Of a stretch of DNA of 21,055 bases, positions 14,773-21,055 are shown one piece after another. The position numbers and the translations under genes were made by a program. The notes beneath the pieces were generated by a model that worked only from the letters and a program-made list of their open reading frames with translations, searched no databases and was not told the DNA's origin. Location: positions 1 to 21,055 of the forward strand of contig CAZCLD010000020.1 of NCBI GenBank assembly GCA_964499425.1, given 5' to 3'. The stretch is from JAQBYK01 sp964499425. GTDB taxonomy: Bacteria > Patescibacteriota > Gracilibacteria > UBA1369 > LOWO2-01-FULL-3. How positions within the stretch are numbered: the stretch's first letter is position 1; each line of letters starts with the position of its first letter.

Positions 14773-15447
14773 CAAACCAAGCCCCCAGAAAATTCCTACA
14801 AGCAAAGGCACATGCAAAACATAAATCATGAGTGCTTTTCTACCCAAAAAGTAAATAAAGAGTAGTTTTCCAGGCATCTTCACCTCAAATCTGGCCTTTC
14901 CCCCAGGATATAAAAGATGTCCTACAAAAACCCCCATCGCAATTACTCCCACCCATGGGAAAATTGGGAAATAATCAATGCCACTCCTTCCAAAATCTAG
15001 AGAAAGTAAAGAATTTATATCCTTAGAGAAATAACCAAAAAATATAATCAGAGTTGCAATAACAAAAGCACTATACTTTCTATCAACAACCATACTCAAC
15101 ACCAAAATACTAAGAGCAATAAGATGCAAGATGCCAAATTTTACATATTGTTCAGGAATCACAACATACGTTACCAATGTAATTAGCATCGCCAATGTAA
15201 GAACCTTAATTCCCCTCTTAATCTGTCGCCACCTCGAATTAGAACGTCCATAAGAAATAACCATCGAAACTCCAACCAAACCCAAAAAACTAAACCTTAC
15301 AAACTGACCCAAAACAAGCCACCACCCAGAGTACATATCATTTACTAGTACTTCATAGAAATCCAAAACAAAAAATGCATGAAAGACAACCATACCAAGA
15401 ACGGCAAGACCCCGAAGAAAATCCAGTTCCAAAAAGCGATTTTTCAT
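14758..15447 (-). CDS. DUF1624/HGSNAT-like integral membrane acyltransferase
   Basis: The 229-residue protein starts with RFLELDFLRGLAVLGMVVFH, the opening signature of the DUF1624 (heparan-alpha-glucosaminide N-acetyltransferase catalytic-like) and acyltransferase_3-related membrane families. About seven hydrophobic helices follow. A second family landmark, DYFPIFPWVGVIAMGVFVG, lies near residues 157-175, and the C-terminal YVLHVPLLVGIFWGL is also typical. Such proteins are thought to transfer acyl groups to sugars across the membrane, but the substrate is unknown here. It is the only complete minus-strand gene besides the pair at the left end. It shares its upstream region with rpoB and has a TGA-TATATT -10 six nt before its ATG. 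Confidence 0.8.
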   Translation of the reverse strand: MKNRFLELDFLRGLAVLGMVVFHAFFVLDFYEVLVNDMYSGWWLVLGQFVRFSFLGLVGVSMVISYGRSNSRWRQIKRGIKVLTLAMLITLVTYVVIPEQYVKFGILHLIALSILVLSMVVDRKYSAFVIATLIIFFGYFSKDINSLLSLDFGRSGIDYFPIFPWVGVIAMGVFVGHLLYPGGKARFEVKMPGKLLFIYFLGRKALMIYVLHVPLLVGIFWGLGLLEPF

Positions 15448-15453
15448 AGAAAT

Positions 15454-15462
15454 AATATATCA
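15454..15462 (-). promoter_or_regulatory. Extended -10 of the DUF1624-like gene
   Basis: Read on the minus strand, TGA-TATATT ends 6 nt before ATG 15447. No convincing -35 is seen (TTGAAG lies 19 bp upstream). It is divergent from the rpoB promoter, which begins 13 bp away. Confidence 0.4.
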
Positions 15463-15474
15463 CACAATTTTCTC

Positions 15475-15502
15475 TTGACTTCAATTAATTTATACGTAGA
15501 AT
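15475..15502 (+). promoter_or_regulatory. Promoter of the rpoB-ssb-rpoC operon
   Basis: TTGACT (15475-15480; 5 of 6), a 16-bp spacer, and TAGAAT (15497-15502; 5 of 6). The predicted start near 15509 gives a leader of about 67 nt that contains the hairpin at 15525-15575. There are no ribosomal protein genes upstream, so the polymerase genes appear to have their own control. Confidence 0.6.
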
Positions 15503-15524
15503 AGGCCCCGCTATCAGAAAAACG

Positions 15525-15575
15525 GATGGGTAGATGGAGATAGCACAATATATTTCCATTCACCCATCTTTTTTT
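15525..15575 (+). terminator. Leader hairpin with T7 tract before rpoB (possible attenuator)
   Basis: The arms 15525-15538 and 15555-15568 pair over 14 positions with one A-C mismatch and one G-U pair, around a 16-nt loop. The outer seven pairs are GATGGGT with ACCCATC. Seven T follow directly (15569-15575) and the ATG of rpoB comes immediately after. This is the form of an intrinsic terminator, placed between the rpoB promoter and the start codon, so it could set the level of polymerase synthesis by attenuation. It may also affect translation, since no Shine-Dalgarno is present. Confidence 0.6.
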
Positions 15576-18500
15576 ATGCCTAAAGGAAAGAAAAAAATAG
15601 CAGCTCCAAAAGCAAAGAAGACCGCTCCAAAAGCGAAGAAGACCACCCCAAAAGCAAAGACTACTCCAAAAGCAGGACCTAAAAAAGTAAAAAAGGTTAT
15701 TAATGTAAAGAAACTTCAACCAAAAGCGACTAAAACAACCAAAGCAACTAAGACAACAAAGAAAACCAAAAAAGTTGCTCCCAAGAAGACCAAAAATTTG
15801 GTAAAACCCTCCCAGATCGATCTTAGTAAAGAGCCAATTATCATTAAGAGTAAGCGCAAATACTTCAACAAACAGATCGATCAAAAAGTAAGCATACCAA
15901 ACCTCATCGAAATCCAGCTTAATTCTTATAACTGGTACCTCAACGAAGGGATCAGGGAGCTGTTAGATGAGATTTCGCCTATACAGGACTTTTCAGGCAA
16001 GAAGCTAGAATTACACTTTCTAGAACACACCATAAGCGAGGCGAAATACGATGCTGAAACGGCAAAAAACAAGAACTTGACCTATGAAGCTTCTCTCAAA
16101 GTTCACGTCCAGCTAATCAACAAAGAAACCGGAGAAATCAAAGAACAAGATGTATTCCTAGGGAATATTCCACTCATGACTAATCGAGGAACATTCATCA
16201 TAAACGGTATTGAGAGGGTAGTAGTGAGTCAGATCGTCAGATCACCAGGGGTTTTCTTTTCCAAAAACGCAGCAGTAGCTGAAATGCACTGCGCAAAAAT
16301 CATACCAAAGAGAGGAGCTTGGTTAGAAATTGAAACTGACAAAAAAGGCGTTATTACCGTCAAAATTGATCGCAAACGTAAAATCCCAATCACTTCTTTA
16401 TTAAGAGTTTTTGGCTACGAAACCGACAAAGAAATGATGGACCTATTCAAAGACGTAACAACAGACATTGAACACGATTATATCTTAAACACACTCGAGA
16501 AAGATTCTTCAAAATTGGTAGATGACGCATACCAAAACATCTACAAGAAAATACGACCTGGAGATCTTGCTACACCGGAAAATGCTAAAGCATTAATAAA
16601 GTCTATGTTTTTCGACTACCGAAAATACGACATGGGCCCAGTGGCTAGATATAAACTAAACAAACGATTTGGATTAGACACTCCAAACAAGAAAAAATTT
16701 CATACTTTTCAGGTAGATGATCTCGTCAAAATACTAAAACACCTAATCAGACTCAATAACGGAGAGCTGGAAGCCGATGATATCGATCATCTTTCAAACA
16801 GAAGAATTCGTGCAGTCGGAGAATTGGTCCAGAACAAATTCCGCGTGGGGCTACTTCGAACGGATCGCATAGCAAAAGATCGCATGACCGTAATGGATTT
16901 AGAAACAGTCACTCCCACCCAGCTGATTAATTCAAGACCCATAACTGCAGCTCTAAGAGAGTTTTTCGCCAGTTCTCAACTCTCTCAGTTCATGGATCAA
17001 ACAAATCCGCTGGCAGAGCTAGAGCACAAGAGAAGGATTTCAGCTATGGGCCCAGGTGGTCTATCCAGAGAAAGAGCCTCTTTTGATGTTCGTGATGTAC
17101 ATCAATCCCATTACGGCAGGATTTGTCCCATTGCTACACCTGAGGGACCTAATATTGGCCTAGTTGTACATTTAGCAACTTATGCAAAAATCAATGAATA
17201 CGGCTTTATCGAAACACCATTTCGTGAAGTCGGAAACGCCGCAAACAATTCTGTAAAAGACTTAACCGGAAGAATTGCACGAGAGAGCATTGAAGACAAA
17301 GGAAAAACTCTCATTAAGGCAGGACAAGTCATTACTGAAGATATTGCCAAGAAAATAGCCAAAACAAAGATCAAAGAGATAAAGGTTAGACCATATGTGA
17401 AAGACAAAATTAAGTATTTCGATGCAGAGGAGGAACAAAAACTAAATACAGCTCAGGCTAATTCAGAGGTAGATGCTCACGGTCAATTCCTCAACACTCG
17501 TGTTTCAGCACGAAAAAATGGAGAGCCAACACTAACACACGTCAATGATGTAACCCACATAGACGTATCCCCAAAACAGATTATCTCAATTACAACATCT
17601 CTCATTCCATTTTTGGAACACGACGATAACACTCGTGCATCCATGGGATCAAACATGCAACGTCAAGCAGTATCTCTAATTTCTCCAAATGCACCTATAG
17701 TAGGTACAGGGATCGAAGAAATTGCTGCAAAGAGTTCAGGACAGGTAATTATTGCTGAAAGAGATGGAACAATTTCATACGTTGACGCCGAAATCATTAC
17801 GGTCATTTACGACAATGGTAAAAAAGTAAGCTACGCCGTCCAAACCTACCAAAGATCAAATCAAGGAACTTGTATCCACCAAAGGGTCAAAGTCAAAAAA
17901 GGACAAAAGATCAAAAAAGGTGAGGTACTAGCCGATGGACCAGCCACAGAAAATGGCGAATTAGCTCTAGGCAAAAACCTGCTCGTAGCTTACATGTCAT
18001 GGGAAGGTTATAACTTCGAAGACGCTGTAATCATTTCAGACAAAGTCGTTAAAAAAGGATATTACGATTCTGTTCACATAGAAAGTTATGTAATAGATGT
18101 CCGCGAGACCAAACTTGGACCAGAAATCATCACTCGAGACATACCAAATGTCGGAGAAAATAAACTAAAGGACCTTGATGAGGACGGTATCGTGCGAATT
18201 GGAGCCACAGTGCAAGAGGGCGACATTCTCGTAGGAAAAATTACCCCAAAGGGTGAAACAGAATTAACAGCAGAAGAAAGACTCCTAAGAGCAATTTTCG
18301 GCGACAAAGCTCGTGACGTAAAAGACACCTCTCTAAGACTTCCAGGCGGAGAAGGTGGTAAAGTCGTGGGCATTCAGATTTTCACAAAAGAAACTGGAGA
18401 TGAACTCCCAACAGGAGTTCTTAAACAAATAAAAGTTAATGTAGCTCAAACAAGAAAAATCCAAATCGGAGATAAAGTTGCCGGACGACATGGTAACAAA

Positions 18501-19316
18501 GGTGTGATCTCAATCATCGTTCCTCAAGAAGACATGCCATTTTTGCCTGACGGTACACCAATTGATATCATTCTAAATCCACTAGGAGTTTCAAGTCGTA
18601 TGAACATCGGTCAGATTCTTGAAACACACATGGGGTGGGCAGCTAAAGAACATAAAATAACAATCGCTACACCCGCTCTAAACGGAATCGAGACAGATAC
18701 AATCAAAGGTCAATTAGTAGAGGCCGGCTTGCCAGAAGACGGAAAGATCACTCTATTTGATGGTAAAACAGGAGAACCTTTTGACCACAAGGTAACAGTT
18801 GGCATTGCATACATTCTCAAGCTAAATCACCTTGTAGAAGACAAAATTCATGCAAGATCAGTAGGACCTTATTCACTCGTGACCCAACAACCTCTCGGAG
18901 GTAAGGCTCAACACGGAGGACAGAGGTTCGGAGAAATGGAAGTTTGGGCTTTAGAAGCATACGGAGCAGCACACACTTTGCAAGAAATGCTCACAATTAA
19001 GTCCGACGATGTTTATGGTCGCTCAAAAGCCTACGAATCAATAGTAAAAGGCGAGCCGATACGAAAACCTCGAGTTCCAGAATCATTCAATGTCCTTACC
19101 AAAGAGCTACAAAGCTTAGGACTATCAATAAAACTAGTTCTCACATCCAAAGAAATTGAAGGAGAATTCTTAGACGAAGATCCAGAAACAAGAGCAGAAG
19201 TAAGCGAATCAATTAAAGAAGAGCTCAAAGAAGAAAGCAAAGGAACCTCAAGAGAATCCGGAAATCTGGAAGGGATCACTAAAGAGAACATCAAATCTGA
19301 AGTTAAAACTAAATAA
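15576..19316 (+). CDS. rpoB: DNA-directed RNA polymerase subunit beta, with basic N-terminal and charged C-terminal tails
   Basis: Catalytic beta subunit of RNA polymerase, 1246 residues. Homology to other beta subunits starts near residue 94 (RKYFNKQIDQKVSIPNLIEI). Before it lies a tail of about 80-90 residues with 31 lysines in the first 77, built from PKAKKT units. Core signatures are the rifampicin-region SSQLSQFMDQTNPLAELEHK, HKRRISAMGPGGLSRERA near 485, CPIATPEGPNIGL, GDKVAGRHGNKG near 965, and GGKAQHGGQRFGEMEVWA near 1113 (His where most have Phe). The usual C-terminus, SFNVLTKELQSLGLSIKL, is followed by about 50 charged residues. An in-frame ATG at 15534 would add 14 residues but lies in the hairpin stem, so 15576 (MPKGKKK) was preferred. 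ssb follows 24 bp downstream. Confidence 0.96.
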   Translation: MPKGKKKIAAPKAKKTAPKAKKTTPKAKTTPKAGPKKVKKVINVKKLQPKATKTTKATKTTKKTKKVAPKKTKNLVKPSQIDLSKEPIIIKSKRKYFNKQIDQKVSIPNLIEIQLNSYNWYLNEGIRELLDEISPIQDFSGKKLELHFLEHTISEAKYDAETAKNKNLTYEASLKVHVQLINKETGEIKEQDVFLGNIPLMTNRGTFIINGIERVVVSQIVRSPGVFFSKNAAVAEMHCAKIIPKRGAWLEIETDKKGVITVKIDRKRKIPITSLLRVFGYETDKEMMDLFKDVTTDIEHDYILNTLEKDSSKLVDDAYQNIYKKIRPGDLATPENAKALIKSMFFDYRKYDMGPVARYKLNKRFGLDTPNKKKFHTFQVDDLVKILKHLIRLNNGELEADDIDHLSNRRIRAVGELVQNKFRVGLLRTDRIAKDRMTVMDLETVTPTQLINSRPITAALREFFASSQLSQFMDQTNPLAELEHKRRISAMGPGGLSRERASFDVRDVHQSHYGRICPIATPEGPNIGLVVHLATYAKINEYGFIETPFREVGNAANNSVKDLTGRIARESIEDKGKTLIKAGQVITEDIAKKIAKTKIKEIKVRPYVKDKIKYFDAEEEQKLNTAQANSEVDAHGQFLNTRVSARKNGEPTLTHVNDVTHIDVSPKQIISITTSLIPFLEHDDNTRASMGSNMQRQAVSLISPNAPIVGTGIEEIAAKSSGQVIIAERDGTISYVDAEIITVIYDNGKKVSYAVQTYQRSNQGTCIHQRVKVKKGQKIKKGEVLADGPATENGELALGKNLLVAYMSWEGYNFEDAVIISDKVVKKGYYDSVHIESYVIDVRETKLGPEIITRDIPNVGENKLKDLDEDGIVRIGATVQEGDILVGKITPKGETELTAEERLLRAIFGDKARDVKDTSLRLPGGEGGKVVGIQIFTKETGDELPTGVLKQIKVNVAQTRKIQIGDKVAGRHGNKGVISIIVPQEDMPFLPDGTPIDIILNPLGVSSRMNIGQILETHMGWAAKEHKITIATPALNGIETDTIKGQLVEAGLPEDGKITLFDGKTGEPFDHKVTVGIAYILKLNHLVEDKIHARSVGPYSLVTQQPLGGKAQHGGQRFGEMEVWALEAYGAAHTLQEMLTIKSDDVYGRSKAYESIVKGEPIRKPRVPESFNVLTKELQSLGLSIKLVLTSKEIEGEFLDEDPETRAEVSESIKEELKEESKGTSRESGNLEGITKENIKSEVKTK
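15603..15677 (+). repeat. Tandem repeat encoding PKAKKT units in rpoB
   Basis: Four units: two of 21 bp (15603-15623, 15624-15644) that differ at one base, one of 18 bp (15645-15662) and a partial one (15663-15677), all built on CCAAAAGC. They encode APKAKKT, APKAKKT, TPKAKT and TPKAG. Near-identity at the DNA level suggests recent expansion by slippage. The copy number may vary between strains. Confidence 0.75.
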
Positions 19317-19340
19317 GAACAATATATTAACCCCAAAACA

Positions 19341-19931
19341 ATGAGAAGTATCAACAAAGTTATACTCATCGGAAATCTAACCAGAGATCCAGAAATGAGA
19401 CAAACACCTAACGGACAAAGTGTTACAACTTTCGGTCTTGCAACAAACCGTGAATGGATGACAAAAGAATCAGAACGCAAAAGTTCCGCAGAATTTCACG
19501 AATGCGTCGCTTGGGCTAGACTTGCAGAAATTTGCGACCAATACCTAAAAAAAGGCCAACTAGTTTATGTTGAAGGCTATTTAAAAACCAGAAGTTGGGA
19601 TAGCCCTGAAGGCGTTAAAAAATTCAAAACCGAAATCGTAGTAAAAGATATGATTAGATTAGAGAAAAGACCAAAAGAAAACGACGAAGACCAAGATTTT
19701 GTTCCAAGTGGAAATGAGGAAGAAGGAGGATCAGGAGAAGTCCAAGAAGAAGAAAACGCAACTGCGCCTACTGCTAGCACAAGTAAAACTAAAGCTAAAG
19801 AAGAGGTAGCAGAAGAAACTGAAGCCAAAGAAGAAGAAGCAAAGGAAACCGAAGACAAAAAAGAAGCTGCTGACGATTCCGACTCTGATTCCAGTTCCGA
19901 AGATCCAATCGACAAAGACCTAGGACTCTAA
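19341..19931 (+). CDS. ssb: Single-stranded DNA-binding protein
   Basis: Binds and protects single-stranded DNA in replication and repair. Residues 1-110 are a standard OB fold: MRSINKVILIGNLTRDPEMRQTPNGQ, FGLATNREW, EFHECVAWARLAEICDQYLKKGQLVYVEGYLKTRSW and EIVVKDMIRL. From about 112 to 196 there is a long acidic, Glu/Lys/Ser-rich disordered tail. The extreme C-terminus is DPIDKDLGL, not the DDIPF-like tip that usually docks partner proteins. It lies between rpoB (24-bp gap) and rpoC (37-bp gap), so it is likely expressed with RNA polymerase. A TATATT lies 12 nt before the ATG and might serve as an internal promoter. Confidence 0.94.
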   Translation: MRSINKVILIGNLTRDPEMRQTPNGQSVTTFGLATNREWMTKESERKSSAEFHECVAWARLAEICDQYLKKGQLVYVEGYLKTRSWDSPEGVKKFKTEIVVKDMIRLEKRPKENDEDQDFVPSGNEEEGGSGEVQEEENATAPTASTSKTKAKEEVAEETEAKEEEAKETEDKKEAADDSDSDSSSEDPIDKDLGL

Positions 19932-19968
19932 ATTTAAAATTGCAAATTGTAAGCTAACCATCAATCTC

Positions 19969-20805
19969 ATGCCAGATAGTCAGACCAAACAAGGTAAAAA
20001 CGATCACAGTCGTTTTAATGCGATAAGTCTCTCCATTGCGTCACCAGAAGAAATTCTTTCATGGTCTCATGGAGAAGTAAAAAAACCAGAAACAATTAAT
20101 TACCGTACTCAAAAACCAGAAAGAGATGGTTTGTTTTGCGAAAAGATTTTCGGTCCCACGAAAAACTGGGAATGTTACTGTGGAAAATACAAGAGAATCC
20201 GCTATAAAGGTGTGATTTGTGAAAAATGTGGAGTAGAAGTAACAAGATCCTCAGTACGTCGTGAAAGAATGGCTCACATAAAATTGGCTGTTCCGGTTAC
20301 ACACATTTGGTTTTTGCGCTCAACCCCAAGCCGTATTGGATTATTGCTTGATTTACCAATAAAAACACTTGAACAAGTTGTTTATTTTGCAGCCTACATA
20401 TGCTCAGAAGTAGATGAAGAAGCAAGGACAGAAGCCCTTACACAACTTCTAGCAGAGTATAAAGTCCATAAAAAGGAAATTCAGGATAGTTTTAAAAAGG
20501 ATCTGGCAGAAGCCCAAAAAATCGACGATAAAAAAATGAGCGTAAAAGTAATCAAGGACTTAGAAAAGAAGAACGCTACTCAAATAGAAGAGTTGGATTT
20601 CCAAAACTCTGACACAAAAGAAGCCATCGAAAAATTGGCAATAGGAAAGGTTTACTCTGAGTTAGACTACAGAAATATGTCTCTCAAATTCGGACATGTC
20701 TTCAAGGCTGGAACTGGAGCTGAGGCCATCAGAGAAATCATTGCAAATCTAGATTTAGAGAAATTAATAGAACAATTAAAGAAAGGTAGATCTCGGTTAA
20801 ATTAA
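19969..20805 (+). pseudogene. rpoC: RNA polymerase subunit beta' N-terminal part, interrupted by a frame change
   Basis: The 278 residues before the stop are a good beta' N-terminus: AISLSIASPEEILSWSHGEV, TINYRTQKPERDGLFCEKIFGP, then the zinc-binding cysteines in CYCGKYKRIRYKGVICEKCGVEVT (CxC...CxxC, near residues 70-88), RMAHIKLAVPVTHIWF and a helical segment ending LDLEKLIEQLKKG. The frame then runs into TAA (20803-20805) and TAG, while beta' sequence resumes in another frame downstream. A gene this essential is unlikely to be truly broken, so an assembly or sequencing error, or less likely recoding, is suspected. The rest of rpoC lies beyond the window. Confidence 0.9.
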
Positions 20806-21055
20806 TAGGGAGTGGCAAAAGCACAAAAAAATAATCAAGAGAATCAAGTTAGCAGGTAGCTTACTTAAGTCAGACATAAAGGCTGAATGGTTCATAATGA
20901 CCGTATTGCCAATTATTCCACCTGATCTCCGCCCTATGGTCCAATTAGACGGAGGAAGATTTGCTGCTTCTGATCTCAACGACCTCTACAGAAGAGTAAT
21001 CAACAGAAACAACCGTCTAAAGAGATTGATGTCCATCGGCGCACCAGAAGAATTT
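20801..21055 (+). pseudogene. rpoC: RNA polymerase subunit beta' continuation in a shifted frame (partial)
   Basis: From about 20822 to the window end, the frame starting at positions congruent to 2 modulo 3 reads KKIIKRIKLAGSLLKSDIKA, then EWFIMTVLPIIPPDLRPM, VQLDGGRFAASDLNDLYRRV and INRNNRLKRLMSIGAPEEF. This is the standard beta' region just before and within the lid and the clamp helices that bind sigma (E. coli about 220-330). It has no start codon of its own and is open to the window edge. A third frame bridging 20790-20831 (ISVKLIGSGKSTKK) seems to join the two pieces, which suggests two single-base losses. Confidence 0.9.

Noticed and set aside
15534..15575. Upstream in-frame ATG as the rpoB start
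   Set aside because: It lies within the hairpin stem and adds MEIAQYISIHPSFF, unlike the following tail. It is kept only as a possible alternative start.

Overview
The window looks like a chromosomal segment of an uncultured bacterium, most likely of the Candidate Phyla Radiation (Patescibacteria, perhaps Peregrinibacteria). The basis is indirect: AT-rich DNA, very tight packing, start codons mostly lacking Shine-Dalgarno sequences, extended or low-complexity versions of housekeeping proteins, and an unusual order of core genes. TGA acts as a stop (pgi, serS), so the Gracilibacteria/Absconditabacteria code in which UGA is glycine does not apply. The lineage is inferred and has not been tested by a tree.

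Left end (1-1560): two leftward genes of unknown function. One encodes a 104-residue charged protein. The other, overlapping it by 4 bp, encodes a long Glu/Ala/Pro-rich protein with a peptidoglycan-binding-like motif and runs off the window. Their promoter is divergent from the next block.

Block 2 (1600-9635): a compact sugar-phosphate cluster on the plus strand: tal, pgi, tkt, a LOG/TIGR00730-type nucleotide phosphoribohydrolase, gnd, zwf, pgl. The oxidative pentose phosphate branch is complete and is joined by transketolase, transaldolase and glucose-6-phosphate isomerase. Ribose-5-phosphate isomerase and ribulose-phosphate epimerase are not in the window. The LOG-like enzyme could return ribose 5-phosphate from nucleotides to the pathway.

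Block 3 (9636-14772): a strong consensus promoter, then about 380 bp with only tiny hydrophobic reading frames, then efp, serS, a degenerate sugar-isomerase-like TIM barrel with a Pro/Glu/Thr tail, and a MacB-type ABC transporter pair. A DUF1624-like membrane acyltransferase gene (14758-15447, minus strand) converges on the permease and overlaps it by 15 bp.

Block 4 (15475-21055): the RNA polymerase operon in the order rpoB-ssb-rpoC. It has its own promoter and a leader hairpin with a T7 tract that ends directly at the rpoB start codon. RpoB carries a histone-H1-like lysine-rich N-terminal tail and a charged C-terminal tail. rpoC is interrupted by frame changes about 250 bp from the window end, probably an assembly error. 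Several genes (tal, zwf, serS, the ABC ATPase, the acyltransferase) have a -10-like box only 6-7 nt before the ATG, which suggests leaderless transcripts. No rRNA, tRNA, CRISPR array or insertion sequence was recognised.
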